Source: Pholis gunnellus
Lineage: Eukaryota; Chordata; Actinopteri; Perciformes; Pholidae
NCBI GenBank assembly: GCA_910591455.2
Contig: OU342816.1
Coordinates: 2,522,769 to 2,586,768, forward strand
DNA length: 64,000 nt
Direction: 5' to 3'
In this document: positions 11,750-24,439 of the stretch, piece after piece
Layout of the letters: every line of letters begins with the position of its first letter
Position numbering within the stretch: position 1 is the stretch's first letter
Position numbers and translations under genes: made by a program
The notes under the pieces: generated by a model
What the model was told of the DNA's origin: nothing
Databases searched by the model: none
The model's input: the letters and a program-made list of their open reading frames with translations, nothing else

Positions 11750-12499
11750 ACTTTTCTTTTTGGTTCTTCAGTTTTGATAGATTGTTTTATTTACTGTCTC
11801 CCTCAAACATCTGGATTCTGGCCTCTGGAGCGGCACACGGCACTGAACAAGCTTGGCTGTGGCTCGGCGAGCTCGGAGATTTATGGCGGCGGCTTATAGC
11901 ACTCTGCTGTGTTTGGGATAGCGTTGCCCTGCGCCGTCCCACTAAGATCACTAAACTCTCCCCCCCCCCGTTTTCAATCCAGCCTCTGGCTTATCGAGGA
12001 AAACTGTCCGCCCCCCCTTCCCCTCTGTCTGCTTCTGTCACCAGCGAGGGACAATAAAAAACACAAGGTCATGTGGCTGCTCTGATTACAAGAGTCTGTT
12101 GGTAACAAAGGAGCTCAACTCAGCTGTGTGGTTCTTCACATTTGGGTGATTTTAAGTGATCTTTAGGCAATACAAACAGTAAAATTGACTTCTTTGCCTT
12201 ACCCAAATATTGATTGTCTTTTTGACAGATGTACACCCATCCAACAAAGGTCCACATCCAAGAAAATAAACCAAGAAACAATTTTATGGATTAAAAAAAC
12301 TGAACCAATTCTGAGACTGTCCTCACAAGAAGACGGACGGCATCGGTCGCTTGGTGAAACACTTAAATGATCAATTATTTTATGTTTTCCTTCCAAGGAC
12401 GACTTCTGCAGCACAGATGTTGTCTGTGAAGAGCAAAGGTGGAAGTAGTGTGACATCACTTGGTTTACGTTGGTTTCTTCTAACCCTAACCTACTTTCT

Positions 12500-12570
12500 C
12501 AAACCTTAATGCAATAGTTTGACATTTTGGGGAACAACGCTTCTTCGCTTTTGGCAGCAAGTTACGCCAT
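12500..12570 (+). repeat. Fragment of percomorph interspersed repeat (GTTTGACATTTTGGG family)
   Basis: The text GCAATAGTTTGACATTTTGG followed by an ACGCTTCTTCGCTTTTGGC-like stretch matches the start of a repeat common in spiny-rayed fish. The same family's middle part lies at 15447-15775 and, in reverse, at 13020-13165. Family recognition is from memory. Confidence 0.5.
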
Positions 12571-12741
12571 TATTGTGAGAGAAGAGAAGACAGAAAGGTC
12601 TACAGGATGTCACGCTGATTCAGGAGTGAAAACATGTTAAAAGCTAAAGCTACAGATCATAGTGTAAAAGTGAACCACCAAATCACCTGAACATCAGAAG
12701 ACAATGAAATTAAGGAACAACACTGTTTCTGTAAAGCCGGT

Positions 12742-12900
12742 GTAGGTCTTTATTCTCTGTTACAATCCAAAAAAGCAAAAGCAGCATGTGTTTACATTTA
12801 AGTGCTAGTTAATGATGTGCTAACGTACTCTGCTAATGTTAGCTCCACAGGTTTTTTACATAGAAACATATATCTCCTTCCAACCTCTCCGGGTAACAAG
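12742..12900 (+). repeat. Interspersed repeat, homologous to 45709-45871 in reverse
   Basis: Starts GTAGGTCTTTATTCTCTGTT and continues through GCAAAAGCAGCAT, GATGTGCTAAC, CTCTGCTAATGTTAGCTCC, TAGAAAC and ATCTCCTTCCAACCTCTC. All these blocks occur in the same order in the reverse complement of 45709-45871. It is a divergent dispersed repeat with no recognised name. Confidence 0.7.
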
Positions 12901-13019
12901 TTTCATCTCCAGAACATCTGGAATGATTGAATGAGAGTCTATGGAGCAGAACTGGATAGTTGCCGGACCTTGGTCATGGCTGGCCGATGCTACGCTATGA
13001 TTAGCTAGTCTGCGTTTGA

Positions 13020-13165
13020 GGGGCGGGTCTTAGTGAAGGGACATTAGGTGGAATTTGCTATACCTTTGGACAGAGCTAGGCTAGCTGTTTGCAGCAATTT
13101 CCAGTCTTTGTGGTAAGCTAATCAATTGCTGACTGTAGACTTGTATTTAACAGGACAGATGAGCA
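13020..13165 (-). repeat. Percomorph interspersed repeat fragment (AGCTAGGCTAGCTGTTT family)
   Basis: Blocks GGACAGAGCTAGGCTAGCTG, TTTCCAGTCTTTGTGGTAAG and GACTGTAGACTTGTATTTAA match a repeat abundant in percomorphs. In reverse they correspond to the copy at 15447-15775 (GTTAGCTTAGCTAAGCTAGA, then CTGTCTAAAGGTAG). Confidence 0.6.
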
Positions 13166-13169
13166 AACC

Positions 13170-15120
13170 AGGCACGATTCCAAAAATGTTCAACTTTAGC
13201 TTAGTAGCTTCAATTGTTAAAAACCCAACTAAACCTTAACCACAGAGGTGGAAGATCAGAAAAATAATATTATCTAATCTTGTAATTTGTGACAGTTTTT
13301 GAAGACGATTGTCATCTTGCCAAAACAGGCACACAATCATTTTTGGAAGGCAATTAAAAACCACCTGCACACTAAAGGACGTGTTTTATTCATTCAAATG
13401 GATTTTCAAGTATGTAGCATCAAATGGAGATTTGGCGATGAGAAGGAAGCTGTTTAAGGTTAGTTCAGTAAAATTGAGTTATGTTGATATTGGTACTGGA
13501 GGTCATAGTGACTTTTTGACTGTTGCAGCCAGTGATAGATGGTGTACTTGTTCTCTGGATAAAATCTACAGCCTGTGTCAACAGTTGCTGCTCCACTAAA
13601 TTATTTTTGGGCTAAGACAAAGGAGCCAATTTTCCATCATTTGAGGTACATTACTTCCCCTCCACTCTTTGTCTCCCGACTTCTTGACTGCCCAGAGTGT
13701 CTGTAAAAAATCTTTTTGGCCACTAGTAAAGGATTCCCATAATAAGAGATCACTTTTAATTAAATGTAATGAAAATGTACTTGAGGAGTTGTTTTTTGCA
13801 AAGAGCCTGAAGCTTACTCAGCACATAGCTTGATAATTGGATTTATGGGCGCGTGGCCACCACTGTTAGATTCACAGGCGTTGGGGCATGTTAAAGATAT
13901 TCATGGCAACAAAAATGTTTGTAGCATGTGGAGTAACTCTGCAGAATCTCAGCACCCTGCTCTCGCTGGGCATGTGAAGGTAGCGAAACGTAGGGCATGA
14001 GAACTGCCAAAGGTTACTCGGGGGGAAGGCGGCTCCAGCCTCTGCACTGGGTCTGATACATGTCTGTATAAACCTACTGACAGCAGGCTGGAAAAACAAC
14101 CTGGCAGAGAGAGAATGGAAAGTAGAGTAGAGAGTAAACGAGTAAAGGGAGTGAAGGAGAGAGATAGAGTCCAATCCGACCCACCCAGGTTTTGACCTAT
14201 AGCTCTCTTTGTATTCTCCTGACACAAAGATTTATTATGCAAACATTACCATTCCCAAAAATACATATTGAAACAATTTTTAGACAAACACGGGAGACAA
14301 AGTGAGCGTCCTGCGCCGTCACGGGAGTTTGGAGCTCAGGGCGAGGCGGCGGGGCTGCAAGGAGAGCGGCAAGTGCATTAGTAGTCTCGCTTCAGGAGCC
14401 CTGAAAAGGTAAGCAGGCCAGGGCGGCGGTGTGGGCCGTCACACAAGAGCGAAGGACTGTCAAAAGGGAAACAAAAAGGAGGGAAAAATGATTAAGAAGC
14501 TGCCACGGCCTCCCTGCCTGTCAGTGTGTACCTGCCTGCTATGTGGAACCAGGCCGAGCAACGGCTTGAACCCACAGAGTGTAAACAGTTGTAAACACAC
14601 TCCCATGTGTACGTGTGCACGAACTCACACACATACTCGCACACTCATACAGCTGCATGTCCTCAAAGCACATATGCTATCGCACATGTATGTATCACTG
14701 CAGCTTTGACTTTACACTAACTGCAGGAGTTATGCTGATCTCTACTTCTGATCCACACGTGCCTATGGTGGCTCTGCAGGTACGATGAGTCACTGTGATC
14801 CACCTTTTCAAAAAATACTTCACATGTAGTAGCCCAGTCACATTTTTTTAAGATGTTTGCATTGCATGAATAGAGAGGCGAAGTCCCTCCCCCTCCGGTG
14901 TCGCCCATGAGAACTTATTTCAGAAATAAATAGGGCGAAGAACAAATTGTTCTTATTCCGTTTGAATTGTGGTGTGAATTACACATAGGATGTTTGTCAA
15001 TTTAAAAGAGAGTTTTGCAAGAAAGTTGCAGTTTGTCGTAGTAATGTTAAATTGTATGTGGGATCGCTCAGTGCACGACATCTCTCGTCTCGCACAATAC
15101 GGCACCGTAATGGCCGTTAT
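13170..15120. other. Non-coding interval, no gene seen
   Basis: No gene is seen. A GC-richer block at 14290-14430 (GCGAGGCGGCGGGGCTGC) stands out from the AT-rich background but has no exon or promoter signature that I can support. A short CA/CT-rich stretch lies at 14590-14660. Confidence 0.35.
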
Positions 15121-15131
15121 CTTGGATTCAT

Positions 15132-15152
15132 AGCTAGCTAGCTAGCTAGCTA
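15132..15152. repeat. (AGCT)n tetranucleotide tract
   Basis: Five tandem GCTA/AGCT units, self-complementary, followed by AACTAAGCTA. This is a small palindromic microsatellite. A shorter GGCTAGCTAGTTAGCTA stretch at 9191-9207 is similar in sequence. Confidence 0.85.
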
Positions 15153-15446
15153 ACTAAGCTATGTTGCATGCAAAAATGTAATGTCATATTACTCTCTTAT
15201 CAGTCGGGGAGCAAAACGACAAGCAAGGCCCGCTGTTGGTGTGAGAGTCATCCGCGTACCAAACACACAGGCTTCGTAGCTTCAGAGAGAGACGACATAT
15301 ACATTTCTTTTAGGTGTGTAGTTTTATGACAAACTGCGACTTTCTTAACGTGGAAAATCATCTTTTAAATGGACAAACATCATGCTCAATTCAAACGGGA
15401 TTAGTTTGAATTGTGCTTGATCTCGACACTTTTGTAAATGTAATGT

Positions 15447-15775
15447 ATTTCGGTATTCGCTTTCTTGCTGAGAATTCGATAACAGATCAATGACACTGTT
15501 ATATTTCTATTAAATTAGAAGCTATACGGCAAGGATAAAGTTAGCTTAGCTAAGCTAGACTGGAGTGGAGCTCTGTCTAAAGGTAGAACAAACATCCAGC
15601 CTACCAGCATATCTAAAGGTCACTAATTAACTCACTATATCTTTATTATTTGGCCAGTACAAAAATAAAAGTGTGAAAACGTGGAGGGGTTATGTGCTGG
15701 GCTATTTGTTGGCGCAGTGACTTCCTGGTAAATTAAGGTATTTCCTAAAATGCTGAACTCTTTCTTTAACGGTTG
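15447..15775 (+). repeat. Percomorph interspersed repeat, most complete copy in window
   Basis: In order: GGTATTCGCTTTCTTGCTGA, GTTAGCTTAGCTAAGCTAGA, CCTACCAGCATATCTAAAGG, TCACTAATTAACTC, GGCCAGTACAAAAATAAAAG, TGTGAAAACGTGG, GGGTTATGTGCTGGGCTATT and CAGTGACTTCCTGG. These blocks match, in my recollection, one of the commonest dispersed repeats of spiny-rayed fishes. No coding capacity is visible. Confidence 0.65.
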
Positions 15776-15789
15776 GGACTTTGTTGGGG

Positions 15790-17395
15790 CTTTATGGGAT
15801 TGTTGCATTCTTGATTAATAGACCAAATGTTTTTAGCTTAAAAGGCCAATGTGCCTCTCGTTAGAAGTCACACCTACAGGTTTGCTGCTTTATTACTTGA
15901 GTTATGAAGATGAGAAAACCTGAAACACTGTCAGGTTGACGTGACTTTTATGAACTCCACTCCAACGTGGGCCTCAGATCCAATGATGAATGCATACAAC
16001 TCATTGACTTACACCTCAGCTTTCAGAGAATTGACCACAGCATCGCTTTATAAACACACCTGTGGATTATATTTCTTTCCTAGAAGTTGATACATCAAAA
16101 CGGCATTCTGGACATTAGCCAGTCGAGGTGACATGTTCCTGGCGAGGTTTGAACTTCTCTGCGGCCAGTAAGCGTCATATATTGAACAAGAGAAACCAAC
16201 CGAGGTTGAATGAGCCACCTCTACATATTTGTACAGCCGTGTTTGTCCATCAACAAAAGGTCAACCACATATTTTATTTCTCACAAAGCAACGTGTGCTC
16301 CCTGTTGACTTGATCTGGGAAGATTTTGGACCTGAGAAAGTCATGCACTGAATGCATTCAAGCACATATTTACACGCACGCACACACATACGCTGCTCCG
16401 CCTCAGGCTCACATCCTCCTTTACAAAAAAAAAAGAAAAAAAGACGAAGTGATGTATGTGTTTTTCAGAAAGGACACGTAGGTGAAACTCAACATGCCTC
16501 CTCTCTTGTCTCTTTTTCTCAGAGTCGAAGGTATTCAGGAGGGAGAGGACAACGTCGCCCCGGACAATTTACTGCCCTTCACTGGGAATTCCTCATGATC
16601 CAGGTATGGGAATGGAGAGTAGGAAAAGCTGGAGTGGTGAACTCACCCTGGCAGCTTGATCTTGATTGTCAGATAAAACGGTCTGAAGCTGTACGCGAGA
16701 GTCTTTAGCAAGAAGCACTTTAGCTCCTTCTCACGTTCTGGTTTCTGATAAAAAAAAAATACAAAAACGTACAAACACGGTGTCAATAGCGAGGCTAATA
16801 AAAGTGCACAGAGGGCCTGGAGCTTCTCCTGAAGACTTCTCTCTAAAGCAGAAATAAAAAACCTTTTCTTTCAAGTTCATCAATCAAAATCTCTGAAATA
16901 CTGAACTTCTGTAAAAGGGGAGGCGTCTCTCTTAAGTGTTTTTGAGTATGAGCACTGCGTCCTTATGCAGAGAGTAAGAGGATTAAACTGTCCATGAAGA
17001 TTTAGGACTATCCTGTTAACTGTGATTTACAAAAAAGGTTTGATCTGTATGGTTTTATAGATTTATGCCAGATGCTTATTTTTGTTCAGTGTTTTAAGAA
17101 TAAGAAATAAAAGTCTGAGTGACTGAAACCAACACAGAAAATCGATGATCAACACTAAATGCTGTTTTGAATTTCAAAATCAGATTTGAATCCTCACAAC
17201 ATATCAGAAATATGTCATTTTTGTCATCAAGATGATATTTTTCAATAAACACAGATTTGCTCTTAAGCCCAAATGTTGTTCACGAGAAGCATCTATAAAT
17301 TGTAGCTCTAGAGGGAGCAACTTGTTTCCTCCGCTCTATGTTCTCTTTTTTCTTTCCCATGCTGTGTAGGGATCCAGACACGCAGACACAGGTAT
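15790..17395. other. Non-coding interval, no gene supported
   Basis: No repeat family is recognised. One 81-bp stretch (16523-16603) is flanked by an acceptor-like TCTTTTTCTCAG and a donor-like CAGGTATG on the plus strand. It is discussed as a finding and not called as an exon. Confidence 0.35.
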
Positions 17396-17409
17396 ATATT
17401 AACACAGGT

Positions 17410-17420
17410 ACACACACACA

Positions 17421-17516
<96 letters not shown>
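17410..17516 (+). repeat. (CA)n microsatellite, ~53 units with one interruption
   Basis: 107 bp of CA with a single CCC interruption at about 17423. It is the second-longest dinucleotide array in the window and the source of artefactual TH/CV frames. Confidence 0.97.
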
Positions 17517-17517
<1 letters not shown>

Positions 17518-17529
17518 TAATGCCAACAC

Positions 17530-19085
17530 ATACACACAGTAGCCTGACCGAGCAGTCCAGGTTAAAGAGGAGTTATGGAGGAGGTGGAGGAGGAAGAACT
17601 GGGACTCTGGTTATCTTCAGTCAGGAAAGAGTGTTTTCCCACAGCGGCGCACGCAAACGGCTTCACATGGCTTCTCGTGTAACACGGCGTTCAACTCTTC
17701 TGTCTTTACTGCTCCTCCTCTGTCAGTCTTATCTGATGATGTAGTTCTCAATAAAAAGAGTGACCTATGACGTCTCGCCGGTGATCACCATAAAGCACGA
17801 TCACTGTCCAAAATCTGCTACGCTCACAGAAAAGGGAGGCGCTTTATATTAAGCTCCTTGTAATAAGGCCCTTGTAAGTCTTGTAAGATGCTTAGTAACA
17901 TTCAGTGTTAATAACAGAATCATAAACACGTTTATTGTTAGATTATATGACATGTATTAGCACTAATAGGAAACTTGTTTACAGACTGCTCAAAACATGC
18001 TTGTTTCTGTTTTTTAATAACATTCACATTTATTCATTGAGTTTAACTACCTTACCTATTGTGTCATTGTTAAACCTTTACCAAGCCTTTTTAACTTTAT
18101 TATGCATTTATTAGCAGTTAACTATGCTCTTATTTGGAAATATTATTGTGCATAAAGAATTACACATAAATACAATTTTTCATTAGAGAGATTGATTATT
18201 CGTCCTCTCGAACATCACGTCCACATTGAGAGGAAACGTTGTCTTCCAAAACCGCTACAATCACTGTTTAATAAATCTGTTTTATAATTTCAAGTTTATC
18301 ACCTCACTAACCTAACAACATGTTTGGTATTATAACCATTGTGACAAAGCTCCATTAACAAAGTACTTATTTCAATCCAAACAATAATCTCTAGAGCTGA
18401 CTAATGATGTCCCTCCAAAAGGGGAATATAGACAAACGAGGCATTCAGTCATTTCATTTGACATATGAGGATAAAATGCTGACGTAGAGTCCTAAAGTCT
18501 GCAAACTGACTCAGCAATGTACAACAATATTTATACAAAGTTGACTAACCACAGCTAATATTAGCCAGAACCTACTTTTGGTCATAAAACTCCTGTGCGT
18601 TTTATTTCTTGTGAGTTAACCTTTTAATCTGTGAGAGGAGGAATGTGATATTTCTTTGTACGGCCTAGCTTTAAATAGAATTGCCTGTAACTTTTCCAAA
18701 ATAAAAAGGCATTTAAGCTGTATTAATTTACATAAAAACGGGGTAAACCTTATTAGACTGAGTTAAAGTAACCTGTCAACGCTCTACATCATCACTAATC
18801 TTTCCACCAGTCTCTCTATCCGAGCTTCTTTGCCCTCCTCGTTCATTTTTCGTTGTCTGTTTTTTGCTCGTCTCTCTCCCTTCCGTCTCTGTCCCATGTG
18901 GTCGTGATCTTCCACCATCTGACATCTGCTCTGCAGAACGAACAAACTGGTTCCCAGTGTTTAGTTGGAGGGGAACACTAGAAATACACTTCAGTGATAA
19001 AGCAGGTGTGGGTGGCTTTTGTTAGACTCTTGTCTTACGAAACTTATTTCACAATTGTTTGGAAAAGCTGATGTTGGCAGGGATT
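17530..19085. other. AT-rich non-coding interval, no gene seen
   Basis: No gene is seen. A GGAGGTGGAGGAGGAAGAA purine stretch lies at 17577-17597. The rest is AT-rich text without recognised repeats or splice-flanked ORFs. Confidence 0.35.
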
Positions 19086-19095
19086 TGCTGCTTCA

Positions 19096-19130
19096 GTGTG
19101 TGTGTGTGTGTATCTGTGTGTGTGTGTGTT
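19096..19130 (+). repeat. Interrupted (TG)n microsatellite
   Basis: Two TG arrays separated by TATC. This is the first of six TG-rich tracts on the plus strand between 19.1 and 25.3 kb. Confidence 0.95.
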
Positions 19131-19689
19131 CATCTCTGTGCACTTAAGATAGCTGTGTGTGAGGCCGAATTATACACACATCAAACCAAATGTCATTGGC
19201 GTAATGCTCTGATAATTTGGGTTGGACCAATATTTGGTAACCAGGATGATACTTTTCAGTTTTTCATGGCAAAACTGACAAACATTCAGCGTTTGTCAAA
19301 GAGTTTTGAAACACATTGTAGTGAGAATAATGAAGATTTGACCAATATGGAAACGCGATGCTGCTATTTTTTTGGACTGAAGCTGCTGGCAAAAACAACA
19401 ATAAAAAATTGAAATATTCAGCATGGAAATGTTGTTTTGGGTAGAAAAACCTCTGAAACAGCATTTTCATACTCTGTGGTCTGGAGCTGCAATATAGTGT
19501 GTTAGAGCCTTTGATATCATTTATTTTGAAATGGCCATTAAGGTCATCTATGACATTTAATAACTTCTATTACCACAAATAGTTGTTGAAGTTGTTTGAA
19601 TGAAACTACCTGCAAGTGTTCCAAAGATTAAAAGAAGGGTTTGAAACCAGGGGTTTAATATTTTTTAGCAATGAAATGTAAAAGCTCAT

Positions 19690-19900
19690 CATAGTTTATT
19701 TTTATTGTATCGATCTGATTTTATCGTTTCATCTATTGTTCTGTTTTATCAGGGTTTAAATCTCACCTTAGTTTATCTTGCTTTGTTGGGCCTCACTGTT
19801 TTATTACCTTGCTTTTGCTGCTTTGAAGCACTTTCTAAACTCTGTTTTAAAGGTGCTACAAGTTATTATTATTATCATAATTATTATCATAATCTTCTGG
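19690..19900 (+). repeat. Probable LINE/SINE 3' tail remnant
   Basis: The text GAAGCACTTTCTAAACTCTG, then TTTTAAAGGTGCTACAAG, then TTATTATTATTATC resembles the AAGCACTTTGT...AAAGGTGCTATA...(ATT)n tail of common fish retroelements. No coding part remains. Confidence 0.45.
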
Positions 19901-20525
19901 AAAATCTGTATCTGTAAAGTACCTTGCAGAGGTAAATAAAAGTATAGATACCAACAGTACTTCATTACTTTTCACCACTGGTTACTAATTTAGCTGCAGA
20001 ATAATTAGTGTGCTCATCGGATATACAAGATCTTCATATTTAGCTAAAATAATGCAAGTAACCAGTTTTAAGTCAGAAATGGCACAATGTGGAATTATAG
20101 TCACGGCTCGTATGTTAATAAGTTGTTGCTCTGGAGCTCCGGACATCCAATATGGCCGCCACACAGGTATGTCATCTTATATCACATGACAGGCCTCTAA
20201 CTTGCCCCCCCGCCTCTGATTTGACATCTAAACATTTCTCTTCAGGTTAAGGGAGAGAAGTTAAACAATGAGGGCAAAGATTGGGGAGGGAGAAGAGAGA
20301 GAGGCAGGTAGGAACGTCAGGGAAGAAAAGCCGCAGACTGGAGCCGCCGACGGTGGGAGAGAGGTGGGAGGAGGGTGTGTCGGGTGAGGCTGAGGAAAAG
20401 GGTGAGAGCCTTTCTCAGGTAGGTCTGCCCAAACATGACGGCTTGTTTACCTGTCAGCTTGTTGCTTTTGTCTGGGCCTCCCACGAGAGACAAAAGACAC
20501 GGAGCTTTAGGACCACCAGTGTAGT

Positions 20526-20738
20526 ATGTGTGTGCGCGTGTGTGTGCGTGCGTTTGGGTTACTGTCACAGAGGTGTGCGCTCATTTTGGTTTGTCTTTAC
20601 GTGTTTAAAAAAAACAAAAACATCCTCATGTTTCTGTGTGTGTAGTTATGCACATTCGTGTCATGAGAGTGTTGTCATGCATATATATGTGTGCGCGCTT
20701 TCGTGTGTGTGTGTGTGTGCGTGCACATGTGTGTGTGA
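20526..20738 (+). repeat. Two degenerate TG/CG-rich alternating tracts
   Basis: 20526-20552 and 20687-20738 consist of TG and CG steps (GTGTGCGCG, TGTGTGTGCGTGCACATGTG). Mixed TG/CG alternation is the most favourable sequence type for Z-DNA. They lie 130 bp before the (TG)24 tract. Confidence 0.85.
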
Positions 20739-20870
20739 CCCTGAGCGCCTGTTGTGTTTGTTGCTGGGCGGGTTTGTGTACAAATGCACACATGTGTGAC
20801 TAATTCGTTTTCGGGAGCAGCAGACAATGTACGCAGTAGACGGCTGTGGAATTGGGTTTAGGGTGAGTGG

Positions 20871-20874
<4 letters not shown>

Positions 20875-20923
<49 letters not shown>
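20875..20923 (+). repeat. (TG)24 microsatellite
   Basis: Uninterrupted alternating TG of 49 bp, in a cluster of TG tracts from 19.1 to 25.3 kb. Confidence 0.97.
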
Positions 20924-20925
<2 letters not shown>

Positions 20926-21411
20926 CTGTGTCTACATATGTGAGGGTATGTGTGTTGTAATTTGAGAGCTGACACCCACTGACTTACTGTGGCCGACATA
21001 TACAGTGTCATGCAAACTTAATGGGCGTAATGGTCTGAAGGTAAATTCAACTTTGACAAACATAAATTCCAACATATTCGCTGTTTGCAAAGCTTTTACC
21101 CACATTTTTATATGGAGTTTAGGTCATGTGAGGGATAACAGGTGGTCGTCCCCGGCTGGATAACAGATCCACATTCAAAGGTAAAGACTAAATCTAGAGT
21201 GATGCGGGGATGAATTGTTTTTTGTAGACTGGAGGTTAGCATGGCACTGGTTCCCTTGTCACAAATGCGATGGGATCTTTCCGTTCTATTTTGGATTATT
21301 TCAGAAAATAGGCCTTGTGGCAAAAACAAGATTATAATACGTACATGTTATGTTCAAGATAATCTTCACCACTGAGCGCTACTTTTATGATTTTTGAAGC
21401 GTGAATGCAGT

Positions 21412-21770
21412 CACCGGAAGTAAAAAGCTAACGTTAGTTTATATATTTATATATCCTAACGTCACCGTGGTCGCATGATTTCACATCACAGCCACGAGGC
21501 TAAAGGCCAACTAGTCGTCGGGATGACGTTTAATGGTCTCATTTAGCCATTTGTTAGCAACTGCCTTTTTTAAAGCTACTGTATATGCTTCAAAATTCAC
21601 AAGAGGGGTTTTTACTGCCGCATTTAATATCGTAGAACAAGACGTCAAAATCTCTTGAGCTTGTTTTAACCACAGAGCTTGTTACAGGCATCTAACCAAA
21701 GACCAGTTCTGAACAACAATTGACTTTGAGACGACGGGGGAACCGGAAGTACCAAAATGCTCATTTCCTG
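21412..21770 (+). repeat. Interspersed repeat flanked by ACCGGAAGTA motifs
   Basis: Both ends carry ACCGGAAGTA (21412 and 21742). Internal blocks such as CTCATTTAGCCATTTGTTAG, AAGAGGGGTTTTTACTGCCG, GACGTCAAAATCTCTTGAGC and GACTTTGAGACGACGG match a dispersed percomorph repeat as I remember it. No coding capacity is seen. Confidence 0.5.
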
Positions 21771-22653
21771 GTCCATCCAAATCCTTCTCCATGACAAAGA
21801 AGGCCACAAGATGTGGTTGAATAAGGGGATTTTACATAATTAAAGCTCCCTAAATGTCTTTTGATTTTAACCGTATTTGTGGCAACTCTTCTGCAGGGCG
21901 TCATTGTTTCCTGCAGGTGTTCAGTGTCATTGAGGCAGCAAAAGCTCTGAAACAACACTGAGATCATCTCAGGACACTAAAACCCTCCCTTCGAGCGCAG
22001 GCTAATAAAAATCTGGTCGGTAAGGCAGGGTGACCCCCACCTGTCCAATAGCAGGGGGAAACTCTGGGCATCTTTAAATGAAGAATTAACTTACGAGACA
22101 TTACTCAGCAATGAAAATAATTAATTAAATATGCGTCGTATAGTATGTCATCAGGTTTTTACAGACTGAAGCTGTTCGGTATGAGCAAACGTGTTGCTCT
22201 GCTAATACAAAAAACAAAAAACAGGTCAACATTAAAAAAAAATTTTATTGGGTTTTTTGCCTGCACACAGATCCACATTATAAATAGTCCGTGTTTTTAT
22301 TTTATTGCTGTGCTTAACATTTTTTAAAGCGCAATGTGGGAGGAAAAAAAGTTACAACATGTATCCCATCTTTGTTGGTGCGTTGTTCTGTCTATATGTA
22401 ACAACTTCCTAGAAACAATTGAATCACACAGCTTAGAAATGCACATTTTGAAACATACACCTCTTTCTCAAGCTGCAGACGCTCATGAAAACCACATAGT
22501 TGCCAAATGAATTAAACTCAAACACCTTAAATTGTGATTAAAGGGGCCATCAGATCTTTTTCTCTCAAATTGATTGCACCAGTGCTGGTTTTCTTAGCTT
22601 TGCCGCTTGTGTTTAATTGTTTGTTATCCTAAAGCTTGAGCTTCTGTCTGCCG

Positions 22654-22655
<2 letters not shown>

Positions 22656-22709
<54 letters not shown>
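22656..22709 (+). repeat. (GT)27 microsatellite
   Basis: 54 bp of pure GT, followed by further TG-rich text to about 22735. Confidence 0.97.
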
Positions 22710-22711
<2 letters not shown>

Positions 22712-23297
22712 TTGTGTGGCATGCATGTGTGTTTGACGGAGTGTCTACCTGTGTGGCAGTAAGGTAAGCCCAGTAATCTCTGTTTGTCTCGTTCTGAGAA
22801 GTATAATGCTGTGACTCATTCCCAGAACGGGTGTGCTAAAAACCCAAAGCGCTCGATCTATCATAGCGTCAACAGTCGCCACTGTAATTTACCAAACTAA
22901 TCCTCAAATGCCAAATTAATATGTTAAGTATGGATGTGATTAAATGATGTGAAAGATGGCTGTAGACGCCGAATGTGTAGTCAGTGTTCTCGTCTGTGGT
23001 GAGTGAGGGTGAGTTTAATGTGGTAATCCCAGAGATCTCGGCCTTTTCTTTTATTCACGGCTGCGTGGGTGATGCTGCTGAGTCTCTTCTCGAAATTTAT
23101 GTCGGTGAGAGGTGGCGCTCCTTTCTCTTTAGCCATGATCTTTGTCATCGTTGTTGGCAATGCGAACAATGTGTTCCTTCTTTTGTTTGAACTAAACAAA
23201 CGGCTTGTTTGGCTGCTTGAACAAGAGCACTTAGCGTTAGCCTTGTTGCCTAATTCATGTCTGGGTATTTTAACCGCCTATCCTCATCTTTTGCTCC

Positions 23298-23298
<1 letters not shown>

Positions 23299-23340
<42 letters not shown>

Positions 23341-23358
23341 TGTATGTGTGTGTGTGTT
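23299..23358 (+). repeat. (TG)n microsatellite with two interruptions
   Basis: About 19 pure TG units, then TT, then TGTATGTGTGTGTGTG. Confidence 0.96.
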
Positions 23359-24117
23359 TGATTCCTGCACATCAGGAACTCTATTTCTGTTTCTGTCTGG
23401 GTCTTTTGGAAGCTCTGTTTTTAATCCGACCAGCTTTTGGACCATTTCCCGTCCCCGTGGACAACTAGATGTTTAATATGCATGAAAAGTATCTGCATAA
23501 TGCATTATATCACTCATGTAAAACCTATAGTACACTGAAGAAAAAAAAATATTTTAGGCAGAAAAGCCTAGAAATTACGACTATATACTGCTAATTTGCA
23601 ACAGGCACCCTTTAAGCTTGGTTTATCCGCGCTGTAGTGAACCAGCGCGGGGCTTGCGCGTCGTGGTGGTCCACCAGCTAAGTGGTCGCAGCTATTGGGC
23701 GTGCGCCTCTGAGTTTTTGTAACTATGCACTCACTGTGCACTTTTCAAACACGACTGTCACAAATAGTTAACTGATGAAAGTACTATTAACATTTCGGAG
23801 GATTTTACAAAAACAGCCGGTTCGTTTTTAAATGCTTCGGGCTTGTGAAATGGCTATAAAAGTATAGACCATGAATATCAGAGTTTACAATGAATTACAA
23901 GTACTCCTGAGCATAGTGGAGGTTGGTTTATGCCGTTTTTGCCTGTTACACTCTTTGTCTTGTTTGTTGAGAGTAGATTTTCTTTACACGCCCTCTTGAG
24001 TATCTGTGCGTGCTCAAAGCTGTGATCCGTGGAGGCTCGCGCATCGGTGCCACGCACGACTATAAGCAAAGCTTCGGCGTCTGTATGAGACGCACCGGGC
24101 TTTTAAGCAACTACATT

Positions 24118-24340
24118 GGGAACCCGTCCACGTCATTACTAGACGCACAGATAAAATGCTCCGGGAGTGTGATGACGTATTATAAAGAATGCAAAAAACA
24201 CAAAAAAACACAGGACTTTCGGCCAGGAGACCAGTGTTCTGGCCAAATAATTTACGGAAATAAATTGTGACGTGTACACTTGTTACGTTGTTTACATTTT
24301 ACTTAGTTTACGTACTTAATTTAAGCTGTAAAGTTGTTTT
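24118..24340 (+). repeat. Dispersed repeat family R1 (CCAGGAGACC core), copy 1
   Basis: Blocks CACGTCATTACTAGACGCAC, TGATGACGTATTATAAAGAA, GGACTTTCGGCCAGGAGACC and GTTACGTTGTTTACATTTTA align with copy 2 at 28903-29130 in the same order. The CCAGGAGACC core recurs across the window in both orientations. Confidence 0.7.
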
Positions 24341-24439
24341 GACTAAGCCTAAGCAAGTGTTTTAGTTCATATTGTATTAAAAGTGAGGACGAGTTGGCAT
24401 GAGAAATTCTTGAACTATCCCACATCGGCAAATCTCATC

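Noticed and set aside
11624..12057. 91- and 136-codon frames with poly-Pro and poly-His/Thr
   Set aside because: Products of the C32/(AC)18 compound repeat.
17280..17535. Poly-CV frames on the minus strand
   Set aside because: Artefacts of the (CA)n tract at 17410-17516.
20281..20799. 172-codon plus-strand frame
   Set aside because: Ends in TG/CG-repeat-derived Cys/Val text; the front part has no recognisable features or splice context.
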